Positions 35,148 through 44,091 of a DNA stretch of 64,000 bases are shown here, in pieces. The notes below the pieces were generated by a model. It worked only from the letters and a program-made list of their open reading frames with translations. It was not told where the DNA came from and searched no databases. Position 1 is the first letter of the stretch. Each line of letters starts with the position of its first letter. The position numbers and the translations under genes are program-made. This stretch comes from Vogesella alkaliphila (GTDB lineage Bacteria; Pseudomonadota; Gammaproteobacteria; Burkholderiales; Chromobacteriaceae), in the NCBI RefSeq assembly GCF_014652475.1, contig NZ_BMYW01000009.1, positions 62,001 to 126,000 of the forward strand. The letters run 5' to 3'.

Positions 35148-35286
35148 GGCGGGCTCCGGGCACGGGATGAAAACGGCAAGCTTAGCCGCTGTGCCGCGCC
35201 ATCACAATGCCGCGCGCATGAAATGGGCGATGCCGTCGCCGCAATGGCGAGCGTCGCCGCGCGGCGCAGGCCCCGGCCGGCGCGGC

Positions 35287-35868
35287 TCAGAGGCTGCCCA
35301 GCGCGACCTCGATCACGTCGTGCAGCCGCTGCGCCTGTTCCTCGCCCTCGTAGCCCCGGCCCAGCACGCGCAGGCCCTGGATGGTGGCGACCAGGAAGCG
35401 CGCCAGGGCGACGGGCGACTTGCCGGCCGCGATCTCGCCCTGCTGCTGCCCCCTTCGCATCAGCGCGGTGAGGGCGGTCTCCAGCGTGGCGAAGTGCTCC
35501 TGCAGCAGGCCGTTCACCGTGCGGTCGCGCCCGCCCAGCTCCAGCGCGGTGTTGGCCACCAGACAGCCGCAACAGGCGTCGCCGGCCAGTTCGTCGTCGG
35601 CGATTTGCTGCAGCAGCGCGCGCACGCGGGCGACGGCGGGGCCGTCTGCCGCCAGCAGCGCAACGTTGGCCGCGGTCTGGCAGTGATAGCGGCGCAGCGC
35701 GTGCTGGAACAGCCCGTGTTTGCTCTCGAAGGTGTTGTACAGGCTGCTGCGCGACAGGCCGGTGCCGTCCACCAGATCCTGGATCGAGGTGGCGGCATAG
35801 CCTTTTTGCCAGAAAACGTGCATCGCCGCGTCGGCGGCGTCATCGGGGTGGAAATGGGCTGTATGCAT
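35287..35868 (-). CDS. TetR-family repressor divergent from the indigoidine locus
   Basis: A 193-residue TetR regulator. The start at 35868 gives a normal length; longer frames run into the divergent promoter. The helix-turn-helix reads AAMHVFWQKGYAATSIQDLVDGTGLSRSSLYNTFESKHGLF, near residues 15-55. The ligand domain has ACCGCLVANTALELGGRD, with several Cys. It diverges from the phosphopantetheinyl transferase gene and is therefore a candidate controller of the pigment locus. A TetR-like near-palindrome lies farther inside the locus at 37699-37714. Confidence 0.88.
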   Translation of the reverse strand: MHTAHFHPDDAADAAMHVFWQKGYAATSIQDLVDGTGLSRSSLYNTFESKHGLFQHALRRYHCQTAANVALLAADGPAVARVRALLQQIADDELAGDACCGCLVANTALELGGRDRTVNGLLQEHFATLETALTALMRRGQQQGEIAAGKSPVALARFLVATIQGLRVLGRGYEGEEQAQRLHDVIEVALGSL

Positions 35869-35990
35869 GGTCGGTGGTGAAGGAAAGGGTGGTGCGGGCG
35901 CCGGTCCGGCCGGTCGGGGACGAGTCGCGGTGGCGGGCAGGCGCTCTGTTACTATGTGCCGCATTTGCAAGCATGAAAGGCTATCACATC

Positions 35991-36755
35991 ATGTCAGGCG
36001 CTGTTGTACCGGCGGGCTTGCTGCCGGCACTGCGGCACGTGCTGTCTCCGCCGGACGATGCGGTCGCCCGTGTCGCCGCACTCTGGCGACCGTGGCCGCT
36101 ACCGGTGGCAGGCGGCTCGGTCGCGGCCTTGTCCTTGCCGGCGCTGGACGCGCTGCTGGGCGATATCGTGCCCGCCAGCCTGCACCCGGCCATTCCTGCC
36201 CGTTGCGTGCGTTCCCGGCAGTTGTCCTTTCTGGCCGGTTGCCTGTGTGCCGAGCAGGCACTGGCCGGTTTGCCGCTGACGGCGGCGGTGCTGGATCGTG
36301 ATCCGAGCGGCCGGCCCCGGTGGCCCGCTGGTGTTACCGGATCCATTACCCATAGCCCCACCCTGGCGGCGGCGGTCGCGGCATGGAGCCCGCAGCCGGA
36401 CGGGCTGGGTGTGGACTGCGAGCCGCTGGCGGCCGGCGGGCAGCTGGACGACATCGTGTCGGCTTGTTGCACCGCTGCGGATCGTGCCTGCCTGCCGAGC
36501 CGGGCGGCGGGCACGATGGCCACGCTGATCTTCTCGGCGAAGGAGGCCGGCTACAAGGCCTTGTCGCATCGTTTTGGCCGCATCGTTGACTTTACCGAGT
36601 TCGAGGTCTGCCAGCTGGCGCAAGATGCCGGCCAGCTGTGGCTGGCGCCGGTTCCCGGCAGCGAGTGGCACCGGCGTATCCAGCCGTTTGCCGTGCAGTT
36701 CACCTTTGATGCCGACAGTGTCTACACCCTGGCCGACCTGCGTGGCGTACCGTAG
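35991..36755 (+). CDS. 4'-phosphopantetheinyl transferase (EntD type) of the indigoidine locus
   Basis: A 254-residue EntD-like transferase that moves phosphopantetheine from CoA to the serine of a carrier domain. GSITHSPTLAAAVAA, GLGVDCEPL (metal acid residues) and FSAKEAGYKAL (catalytic Lys/Glu helix) are intact. ATG 35991 is favoured because GAAAGG lies ten bases upstream; ATG 35973 is an alternative. Position 1.9 kb from the only carrier-domain gene in the window indicates that it activates the indigoidine synthetase. Its 3' end is convergent with the dehydrogenase-like gene. Confidence 0.88.
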   Translation: MSGAVVPAGLLPALRHVLSPPDDAVARVAALWRPWPLPVAGGSVAALSLPALDALLGDIVPASLHPAIPARCVRSRQLSFLAGCLCAEQALAGLPLTAAVLDRDPSGRPRWPAGVTGSITHSPTLAAAVAAWSPQPDGLGVDCEPLAAGGQLDDIVSACCTAADRACLPSRAAGTMATLIFSAKEAGYKALSHRFGRIVDFTEFEVCQLAQDAGQLWLAPVPGSEWHRRIQPFAVQFTFDADSVYTLADLRGVP

Positions 36756-36767
36756 CGGCCGCGGCGC

Positions 36768-37643
36768 TCAGGCCGGCAGGTCGGGCGCCAGAAAGCTGGC
36801 GGCCATGTCCTTGTCGCCGTGCCCGGCGGCAAGGGCGCGTTCGAAGCGGTGCAGCCCCGCGCCGGCCACTTCGGCGTACAGGCCTGCCTGGCGGGCCGCG
36901 TCGAGGATCAGCCTGCTGTCTTTTACCGCATTGGCCACGCTGAAGCTTGGCGTGTAGTTGCCTGCCAGCATGGCCGCGCTCTTGAGCTGGAAGTAGGCGC
37001 AGTCCATCGGCCCGTTGCTGACGACGTCGACGACCAGCGCCGGGTCAACCCCCAGTCCCTTGGCCAGCGCCAGGCTTTCTGCCAGCCCGTGGGTCAGGGT
37101 GAAGGCCCAGTTGTTCAGGGCCAGCTTCAGGCGGCTGGCCTGGCCGGCCTCGTCTGCCACCCACAGGGTGCGCTTGCCGATGGCGTCGAAGAGGGTTTGT
37201 ACGCCCTCCCGCCCGGCCTGGGGGCCGGCGGCCAGAATGATCAGCTGGCCCTGCTCGGCCGGCTGGCGCGTGCCCTGCACCGGGGCATCGAAATACACCA
37301 GCTGCTGCTGGCCGGCCAGCTGCGCCAGGCTGGCGGCGGCGTCTATCCCCACCGTGCTGAGCTGCAGCCATTTGGCCCCGGGCCGGAAGTGCCCGCTGCC
37401 GGCGGCCATGGCGGAGGCGACGCTGTCGCCGTCTTTCAGCACCGTCACGATGTAGTCGGCATCGCTGACGGCTTCGGCCACGCTGGCACAGGCCTGCAGC
37501 TTGTCCTGCACCAGCGCCAGCGCCTTGGCTGCCGTACGGTTCCAGACCTTTACCTTGAAGCCCTTGTTGGCCAGATTGCGTGCGACCGGTGCGCCGATCA
37601 GGCCGCAGCCCAATACGGCAATGGTGGGGGTTGTCGTGTTCAT
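36768..37643 (-). CDS. NAD(P)-dependent beta-hydroxyacid dehydrogenase family protein
   Basis: A 291-residue 3-hydroxyisobutyrate / 6-phosphogluconate dehydrogenase-type protein. The cofactor motif IAVLGCGLIGAPVARNLANKGFKVKVWNRT sits at the N-terminus. YFDAPVQGTRQPAEQGQLIILAAG carries the substrate signature DAPVQG, and the catalytic Lys of the family fits ASRLKLALNNWAF. AAGGA precedes the ATG at 37643. It is divergent from the racemase-fold gene and shares that control region. Such a protein is not part of the known indABC set; its substrate here is unknown. Confidence 0.85.
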   Translation of the reverse strand: MNTTTPTIAVLGCGLIGAPVARNLANKGFKVKVWNRTAAKALALVQDKLQACASVAEAVSDADYIVTVLKDGDSVASAMAAGSGHFRPGAKWLQLSTVGIDAAASLAQLAGQQQLVYFDAPVQGTRQPAEQGQLIILAAGPQAGREGVQTLFDAIGKRTLWVADEAGQASRLKLALNNWAFTLTHGLAESLALAKGLGVDPALVVDVVSNGPMDCAYFQLKSAAMLAGNYTPSFSVANAVKDSRLILDAARQAGLYAEVAGAGLHRFERALAAGHGDKDMAASFLAPDLPA

Positions 37644-37697
37644 GTTGTTGTCCTTGGTGACCGGGTATTCCGTGAAATTCAAAATGGGTAATTAAAT

Positions 37698-37727
37698 TTG
37701 GAATGATCGTTCCAGTTAATGTAAGAT
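37698..37727 (+). promoter_or_regulatory. Promoter and TetR-like operator of the pigment biosynthesis genes
   Basis: A candidate -35 TTGGAA at 37698-37703 and -10 TAAGAT at 37722-37727 are 18 bases apart. Between them lies TGGAATGATCGTTCCA at 37699-37714, a near-perfect palindrome of the kind bound by TetR-family repressors. It also lies upstream of the divergent dehydrogenase gene, so one site could control both directions. Confidence 0.55.
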
Positions 37728-37814
37728 GCCGCTCGGCTGCGGTCAACCCATATGACATTTTTTTCCGGGTGGTCCGCGATTTCCATCGCTTGCCAAGGAC
37801 AGAACAGATCAAAA

Positions 37815-38573
37815 ATGAGTAATGCCAACAAAATTCTCGGTCACCGTTTGCGCGTCGGCGTGGTCATCCCGTCGACCAATACTTCTGCCCAGCCGGAAAT
37901 GGACGACATGCGGCCGTACGGCGTGACCAACCATGTGGGCAGGATGGTGATAGTGGACGAGTCGCTGGTGGTCGAGCCCGGTTTCAACAGCGTGATTCAG
38001 GCGATGCGCCGCGCCACGGAGCCGGCGATCAAGAGCCTGAAGGACTGCCAGCTGGACCGCATCATCGTGGCGGTGTCTCCCGATGCCTACTGGCGTGGAG
38101 TAGAGGCGCACGCGCAGATGCTGGCGCAGTTGCAGGACACCGCCGGCGGTGTCGGCATCACCTGCAGCGCCGATGCCGTGGAAGAAGCCCTGGCCCGGCT
38201 GGGCGGCCTGCGTCGCATCGGCCTGATCTCGCCCTATACCGCCATTGGCAACGAGGCAGTCACGCAGTTCTTTGTCGACAAGGGCTACGACGTGGTGGCG
38301 CTGGCCAATCTGGGCGGGCAGAGCCCTTCCCGAATCGCCGAGGTCAGCCTGCAGGACCTGCGCAATGCGGTGGACGCGGCCAATGCGCCGGGCGTCGAGG
38401 CGATCGTGCAGGTGGGCACCAACGTGCCGATGGCCAGCTTCGCCCATACCGCCGAGCAGTGGACCGGCAAACCCGTGATCGCCAACAACACGGTGCTGTA
38501 CTGGCATGCGCTTCGCATGAGCGGCATCGATGACCAGTTCGATGGTTTTGGCCGTTTGTTCAGCTGTTGCTAA
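37815..38573 (+). CDS. Asp/Glu racemase-superfamily protein (maleate isomerase/arylmalonate decarboxylase-like), catalytic cysteines not seen
   Basis: A 252-residue protein of the two-lobe Asp/Glu racemase fold. RVGVVIPSTNTSAQPEM at residues 13-29 is the standard first substrate loop, and GLRRIGLISPYTAIGNEAVTQFF and APGVEAIVQVGTNVP match the second lobe. Active members have Cys after the strands near residues 88 and 200, but here they read VAVSPDAYW and VQVGTNVPM. It may be a lyase without cysteine catalysis or a binding protein. It is the first gene of the operon with the synthetase, 49 bases upstream, so a role in supplying or modifying the glutamine-derived substrate is plausible. Confidence 0.72.
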   Translation: MSNANKILGHRLRVGVVIPSTNTSAQPEMDDMRPYGVTNHVGRMVIVDESLVVEPGFNSVIQAMRRATEPAIKSLKDCQLDRIIVAVSPDAYWRGVEAHAQMLAQLQDTAGGVGITCSADAVEEALARLGGLRRIGLISPYTAIGNEAVTQFFVDKGYDVVALANLGGQSPSRIAEVSLQDLRNAVDAANAPGVEAIVQVGTNVPMASFAHTAEQWTGKPVIANNTVLYWHALRMSGIDDQFDGFGRLFSCC

Positions 38574-38622
38574 CGGCACCCGTTGGCCGCGCTAACCGAC
38601 CCACATCCACTCAGAGAGCAAA

Positions 38623-41600
38623 ATGTCAGCCCAGATGAATACCTTGCAGGCCTTCCTGCAGCAACACATCCAGTCATCGTACACCCGCACCAGCCCGTAC
38701 CTGCGCACCCTGCCCGCCATGTTGCTGGCCCAGGTGCACAGCCGGAAAAACGAAATTGCGATTGCCGACCAGGAAAACGAATACAGCTACGAAACCACCC
38801 TGCTGCACGCGGTCGGCATCGCGGCGGCGCTGCGCGCCAGAGGGGTGAGCTATAACGACTGCCTCGGCCTGTTTATCGATGCCTCCGCCGATCTGGCGCT
38901 GGCAACGTGGGGCATCCTGTTTGCCGGGGCGGCGTATCTGCCGCTGGCGACCGACTATCCGCAAGACCGCCTGAGCTATATGGTGGGCGATGCCAGGGTC
39001 AAGCTGGTGCTCACCAACAATCGCAGCCGCGAGCGTCTGGCGGGCGTGCTGTTGCCGGGCGTCAGCCTGTTCAACATCGATGAGGTTGCCCCGGCAAGCA
39101 TCACCGAGGTCGACCAGGTGCTGACCGAGCTGCTCGAACAGGATGGCGAAGACCTGGCCTACGTGATCTACACCTCCGGCACCACGGGCAAGCCCAAAGG
39201 CGTGGCCATCTCGCAGCAGGCCATTGCCAATCAACTGGCCTGGCTCACGCACGAAGGCTATCTGCTGCCCGGCCACCGCATCCTGCAGAAAACACCGGTC
39301 AGCTTCGATGCCGCGCAGTGGGAGCTGCTGGGCATGTGCTGCGGTGCCCGCGTGGTCATGGGGCTGCCGGGCGTCTACCGTGACCCGGAAGCGATGGTCC
39401 GCCAGATCCAGCAACACGGCATCACCACGTTGCAAGGTGTACCGACCCTGCTGCAAGCCTTGAGCGAGCTGCCCGCCTACGCCGATTGCGACACCCTGCA
39501 CAGCCTGTTCAGCGGTGGCGAGGGGTTGTCGCGCAAGCTGGCCAGAAAGCTGCTGCATACCCTGCCGGACTGCAGGCTGGTCAACCTGTACGGGCCGACC
39601 GAATGCACCATCAACGCCACGCACTACCGCATCGACCAGCGCAGCCTGGGCCAGGAATGGGAGATCGCGCCGATCGGCCTGCCGGTGGCCGGGCTGCATT
39701 GCCAGGTGCTGGACCCGCAGCTGGCACCGGTGGCATCCGGGCAGACCGGCGAGCTGTTCATCGGCGGTGCCCAGCTGGCAAATGGCTACCTGTTCCGCGC
39801 CGAGCAGACCGAGGAGAAATTCCCTACGCTGCAGCTGGATCCCGCGTCCCCGCCGCTAAGGATGTACCGCACCGGCGACCTGGTCAGGGCCGATCCGGAC
39901 GGCGTGCTGCACTTTGTCGGCCGCACCGACAATCAGGTCAAGTTCCGCGGCTACCGTATCGAGCTGGATGAAATCCGTCTCGCCATCGAAAACCATGACT
40001 GGGTGAAATCGGCCGCCGTTTTCATCAAGGAAAATGCCCGCAGCGGTCAGGCCCAGCTGATCGGTGCGGTGGAGCTGAACCCGAACGAAGCCAAGCTGAT
40101 GGATCAGGGGGCGGCCGAGTCGCATCACCAGACCAAGGCCAGCCGGCACCAGATCAAGGCCCAGCTGTCCGGACGCGGTTTCCGCAGCGACGCCAGCCTG
40201 GCGGGCAGGCAGCAGATCGCGCTGCAGGGCCTGCAGGAAACCGTCGCCCAGCGCGAACGCGTGTTCGCCCGCAAGACCTACCGTTTTTTCCACGGCGGCC
40301 CGGTGGCCGCGACCGACATCCTGCAGCTGCTGGCGGCGCAGCCTGAAGCGGCGCCATCGGCCAGGCTGGCGGATCTGGACGCGAGCAAGCTGGGTGAAAT
40401 GCTGCGCTATCTGGGGCAATTCAGCAGCGAAGAGCGGCTATTGCCCAAGTTCGGCTACGCCTCGCCCGGTGCGCTGTACGCCACCCAGGTGTATATCGAG
40501 CTGAACCAGGTCGCCGGCCTGCCCGCCGGATACTACTACTACCACCCGCTGCAGCATCGCCTGTACCTGCTGGCCGTCAGCAGTGCGACCGAACCCCGCC
40601 TGCGGCTGCACTTTGTCGGCAAGATCCCTGCCGTGCGCGAGGTCTACAAGAACAACATCCTGGAAGTGCTGGAAATGGAAAGCGGCCACATCCTGGGCAT
40701 GCTGGACCATGTCCTGCCGGCCTACGGCTACGCTATTGGCCAGGGCCGGCATACGCCGGAGGTGCTGGCCCGGCTGGATTGCCCGGAGGAGCACGACTAC
40801 CTCGGCAGTTACGACATCGTCGCGCTGGCCGAGCGCATTGACGACCTGGCCGTCGACATCTACGTCCAGGCCCAGCAAGGGCGGATCCACGATCTGGCCG
40901 ACGGCAACTACCTGTACCGGCAGGGCCGGCTGGACAAGGTCTCCGGCCACCTGATCGAGCAGCGCCACGTCATTGCCATCAACCAGCAGGTCTACCAGCG
41001 CGCCAGTGGCGGCCTCTCCTTCGTCAGCCAGAGCCGGGAGTCGTGGCGGCAATACCTCGACCTGGGCCGCAGCCTGCAGCGGGTGCAGATGAACCGCCTG
41101 GGCCTGGGCACCATGTCCTCCGGCTACAGCTCCAAGAGCGGCAACAACCTCGCCACCGCCTTGCGTCTGAACGACATTGTCGGCGATGCCGGCCGCGAGT
41201 CCGGCCCAAGCTACTTCTGCCTGTTCGGCAAGGTCAGTGCGGACCAGATCCGCCATATGGGCATGGATGAAGACGCGGTGCACATGAAAGGCCCGGCCGA
41301 GCTGATTCGCGCCGACCTGCTCAACAGCCTGCCGGACTACATGGTTCCCGGGCGCATTGCCATCATCAACCAGATGCCGCACACCGCCTCGGGCAAGGTG
41401 GATGTGCAGGCGCTGAAGCAGTGTGCCGATTTCCAGCTGGCCGATCAGGAGCAGCCCCATGTCGCCGCCCGCACCGCGACAGAGCAGGCGATCAGCCAGA
41501 TCTGGTGCCACATCCTGCAGCTGGAAGAGGTCTCGGTCACGGACGACTTCTTCGCCCTGGGCGGCAACTCGATCCAGGCGGTGGCCATTGCCCGTGCCAT

Positions 41601-42489
41601 CAACCGCCAGTTTGCGGCCAAGGTGCCGATCCAGCTGCTCTTCAGCGCGCCGACCATCGAGAAACTGGCGCAGGCGGTCAGTGGCGGCGACATGCAAACC
41701 GCCAGCCGCGCCGTTGCCCTGGCCGGGCGTGACGGCCCCCTCGCGACCTTCTGCTGGCCGGGACTGGGCGGCTACCCGATGAACCTGCGCCTGCTGGGCG
41801 AGGCCGTGGCCGGCGAGCGCCGTTTCTATGGCATCCAGTCTCGCGGCATCAATGCCGGCGAAACCGCCTTCGACAGCATCGAGGCGATGGCGCGCGAAGA
41901 CGTGCAGCTGCTGCGCAGCCTGCAGCCGCAGGGTCCCTACACGCTGTGGGGCTACTCCTTCGGTGCCCGGGTCGCGTACGAGGTGGCCTACCAGCTGGAA
42001 CAGCAAGGTGAAACCGTCAGCCAGCTGGTGTTGCTGGCGCCGGGCTCGCCACGACTGCCCCATGCCGAGCCGGTCAGCCGCGACGAGCGCGAGCTGTTCG
42101 CCAACCCGGCGTTCCTGACCATTCTGCTGTCGGTCTTCGCCCACGACATCGACCCGGCCCTGAACGCGGACTGCCTGCTGCGTGTCGACAGCCGTGCGGC
42201 CTTCATCCGGTTTGCGGCGGAGAAATTCCCCGCGATCGACCGCACCCTGATCGACGCCATTGTCAATGTCGTGGCCGTGACCTACTCACCGGACTACCAG
42301 ATCGCACTGGCCGACAAGCCCTTGCGTTGCCCGATCTCGGTGTGGCGGGCTCGCGGCGACGGACCGTCCTTCATCGCCGACGGCGAGCAGGCCGGGCTGC
42401 GCATCCGCTGGCACGACCTGGACGTCGGCCACTACGCGGTGCTGAAAGCGGAAGGCATTGCCGCGATGCAAGCCGCCGTGCTGGCTTGA
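38623..42489 (+). CDS. indC: Indigoidine synthetase, single-module NRPS (A-Ox-T-TE)
   Basis: A 1288-residue IndC/BpsA-type synthetase. The adenylation domain spans about residues 45-520 with YTSGTTGKPKG 183-193, YGPTE 323-327 and YRTGDL 415-420. The pocket residues I can locate (D, A, W near 229-233, Q271, F296, I330, N331) agree with the L-glutamine code. A flavin-dependent oxidase domain is inserted at about 520-880 before the A10 motif TASGKVD (Lys925). The carrier serine is Ser983 in LGGNSIQA. The thioesterase nucleophile is Ser1112 in GYSFG. It condenses two glutamines into the blue pigment indigoidine with FMN and oxygen. AGAGAG precedes the ATG. The tautomerase gene follows after 11 bases. 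Confidence 0.95.
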   Translation: MSAQMNTLQAFLQQHIQSSYTRTSPYLRTLPAMLLAQVHSRKNEIAIADQENEYSYETTLLHAVGIAAALRARGVSYNDCLGLFIDASADLALATWGILFAGAAYLPLATDYPQDRLSYMVGDARVKLVLTNNRSRERLAGVLLPGVSLFNIDEVAPASITEVDQVLTELLEQDGEDLAYVIYTSGTTGKPKGVAISQQAIANQLAWLTHEGYLLPGHRILQKTPVSFDAAQWELLGMCCGARVVMGLPGVYRDPEAMVRQIQQHGITTLQGVPTLLQALSELPAYADCDTLHSLFSGGEGLSRKLARKLLHTLPDCRLVNLYGPTECTINATHYRIDQRSLGQEWEIAPIGLPVAGLHCQVLDPQLAPVASGQTGELFIGGAQLANGYLFRAEQTEEKFPTLQLDPASPPLRMYRTGDLVRADPDGVLHFVGRTDNQVKFRGYRIELDEIRLAIENHDWVKSAAVFIKENARSGQAQLIGAVELNPNEAKLMDQGAAESHHQTKASRHQIKAQLSGRGFRSDASLAGRQQIALQGLQETVAQRERVFARKTYRFFHGGPVAATDILQLLAAQPEAAPSARLADLDASKLGEMLRYLGQFSSEERLLPKFGYASPGALYATQVYIELNQVAGLPAGYYYYHPLQHRLYLLAVSSATEPRLRLHFVGKIPAVREVYKNNILEVLEMESGHILGMLDHVLPAYGYAIGQGRHTPEVLARLDCPEEHDYLGSYDIVALAERIDDLAVDIYVQAQQGRIHDLADGNYLYRQGRLDKVSGHLIEQRHVIAINQQVYQRASGGLSFVSQSRESWRQYLDLGRSLQRVQMNRLGLGTMSSGYSSKSGNNLATALRLNDIVGDAGRESGPSYFCLFGKVSADQIRHMGMDEDAVHMKGPAELIRADLLNSLPDYMVPGRIAIINQMPHTASGKVDVQALKQCADFQLADQEQPHVAARTATEQAISQIWCHILQLEEVSVTDDFFALGGNSIQAVAIARAINRQFAAKVPIQLLFSAPTIEKLAQAVSGGDMQTASRAVALAGRDGPLATFCWPGLGGYPMNLRLLGEAVAGERRFYGIQSRGINAGETAFDSIEAMAREDVQLLRSLQPQGPYTLWGYSFGARVAYEVAYQLEQQGETVSQLVLLAPGSPRLPHAEPVSRDERELFANPAFLTILLSVFAHDIDPALNADCLLRVDSRAAFIRFAAEKFPAIDRTLIDAIVNVVAVTYSPDYQIALADKPLRCPISVWRARGDGPSFIADGEQAGLRIRWHDLDVGHYAVLKAEGIAAMQAAVLA

Positions 42490-42500
42490 GGAGCGCACCC

Positions 42501-42731
42501 ATGCCGCATGTCGTCGTCCACTACTTCCAGACCGAGCTCTCCGCCGCCGCGCTGGAGCGCGTTCAGCAATCGCTGGTTCAGCTACTGCAACAGGAGCTGT
42601 CGTGCCCCGACGGGGCGGTGTCGATCGATCTGCAGCCGATCGCGCCGGCGCAGTGGCAGCAGCAGGTCTACCAGCCGCTGATCGTGCCGCGCATGGCCGA
42701 GCTGCTGCGCCGTCCGGATTACCGCTATTGA
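42501..42731 (+). CDS. 4-Oxalocrotonate tautomerase-like protein of the pigment operon
   Basis: A 76-residue tautomerase-fold protein. MPHVVVHYF leaves Pro as the N-terminal catalytic base after Met removal, as required in this family. GAGGAG overlaps the synthetase stop, giving tight coupling. Tautomerases act on keto-enol pairs, and the glutamine-derived cyclic imide precursor of indigoidine could undergo such a shift, but this is inference. I am not aware of a tautomerase in characterised indigoidine clusters. Confidence 0.8.
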   Translation: MPHVVVHYFQTELSAAALERVQQSLVQLLQQELSCPDGAVSIDLQPIAPAQWQQQVYQPLIVPRMAELLRRPDYRY

Positions 42732-42794
42732 TTCACCCCGCCCGGCGGCCCCGTGCCGCCGGGCGCTTCACCCACCGTTCAAACAGGAATTGTC

Positions 42795-44021
42795 ATGACT
42801 CAACACACCAAGCCGGCAGGCATCCTGCTGCTGCTGGCCATCCTGCTGCTGTCGCTTAACCTGCGGCCGGCCATCGCCGCCATCGGCCCGTTGATCCAGT
42901 CCATCAGCCAAGACGCCGGCGTCAAGTCGGTCGGCATCAGCCTGCTGACCACCATCCCGGTGCTGATGATGGGCCTGGGCGCCATCTACGCCGCGCGCAT
43001 CCGCCAGGCGCTGGGCGAGCGCGGCGGCATCACCGCCGGCAGTGCCCTCATAGCCGTCGCCTGCCTGATGCGGCTGTGGGCGGACGACCGCAACGGCCTG
43101 TTCCTCAGCGCCGCGCTGGTGGGGCTGGGCATCGCCGTGATCCAGGCGCTGCTGCCGGGCTTCATCAAGCGCAATTTCGGCGCCCGCACCAGCAGCGTGA
43201 TCGCCCTCTACTCCACCGGCATCGTCGCCGGCGCCGCCATCGGCTCCGGCACCGCCTCGTGGCTGGAGGACCAGCTGGGCTGGCTGTCCACCCTGGCCGG
43301 CTGGTCGCTGCCGGCGGCGCTGGCGACCGTGTTCTGGCTGCTGGCCTCGCACGGCAGCCAGCACGAGGGCCGCAGCAGCGTGCAGGCCGCGGCGCGCAGC
43401 GTGCCGTTCTGGCGCATCGGCCGCTGCTGGTCGCTGCTGCTGTTCTTCGGCATCGGCACCGGTGCCTTCATGCTGGCGATGGCGTGGATCTCGCCGTTCT
43501 ACATCGGCCTCGGCCTGGGCAAGGCGACCGCCGGCCTGCTGCTGTCGGTGCTGACCGTCGTCGAGGCGCTGACCGCGCTGTGGCTGTCGTTCGCCATCGG
43601 CCGCTTCCCCGACCGTCGCAGCCTGCTGGTGACCTCGCTGCTGCTGGTCGCGGCCGGCTTCCTGCTGCTGATCGTGGCGCCACTGCTGGCCCCCTACTTT
43701 GCCGTGTCGCTGCTGGGCGTCGGCATCGGCATCCTGTTCCCGCTGTCCATCATCGTGGCCATGGATCACCTGAAAGACCCGACGCTGGCCGGCAACTTCA
43801 CCGCCTTCGTCCAGGGCGGCGGCTTCATCATCGCCAGTCTGGTGCCGCTGACCGCCGGCAGCCTGCGCGACGTGTTCAACGACCTGTCCTACATCTGGCT
43901 GCTGATGAGCATCGCCAGCCTGGGCATGCTGGTGCTGGCGGTACGCTTCTCGCCGGCCAGCTACCAGCAATTCCAGCAGGACCTGGCCGAGCTGCAGACC
44001 GGCGAGCTGAAACCGGCCTGA
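42795..44021 (+). CDS. MFS transporter (CynX/NimT type) of the pigment locus
   Basis: A 408-residue membrane protein with about twelve hydrophobic segments. LLLSLNLRPAIAAIGPLIQSISQDAGVKSVGISLLTTIPVLMMGLGA is the typical CynX/NimT opening. FTAFVQGGGFIIASLVPLTAGSL lies in the C-terminal half. Start 42795 has CAGGAA upstream. It is the last gene of the operon and probably exports pigment, a precursor or a by-product. Substrate cannot be told. A strong terminator follows. Confidence 0.87.
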   Translation: MTQHTKPAGILLLLAILLLSLNLRPAIAAIGPLIQSISQDAGVKSVGISLLTTIPVLMMGLGAIYAARIRQALGERGGITAGSALIAVACLMRLWADDRNGLFLSAALVGLGIAVIQALLPGFIKRNFGARTSSVIALYSTGIVAGAAIGSGTASWLEDQLGWLSTLAGWSLPAALATVFWLLASHGSQHEGRSSVQAAARSVPFWRIGRCWSLLLFFGIGTGAFMLAMAWISPFYIGLGLGKATAGLLLSVLTVVEALTALWLSFAIGRFPDRRSLLVTSLLLVAAGFLLLIVAPLLAPYFAVSLLGVGIGILFPLSIIVAMDHLKDPTLAGNFTAFVQGGGFIIASLVPLTAGSLRDVFNDLSYIWLLMSIASLGMLVLAVRFSPASYQQFQQDLAELQTGELKPA

Positions 44022-44058
44022 ACCCGCCCGGCCGCCTGACGGCCAGCGCCGCAAACGA

Positions 44059-44091
44059 CAACGCCAGCGTCCCGACGCTGGCGTTGTTTTT
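44059..44091 (+). terminator. Terminator of the indigoidine operon
   Basis: CAACGCCAGCGTC at 44059-44071 and GACGCTGGCGTTG at 44074-44086 form a perfect 13-bp stem followed by TTTTT. Confidence 0.88.

Noticed and set aside
40438-42144. Long minus-strand frame inside the indigoidine synthetase
   Set aside because: No motif and skewed composition; it is the shadow of the synthetase coding strand.
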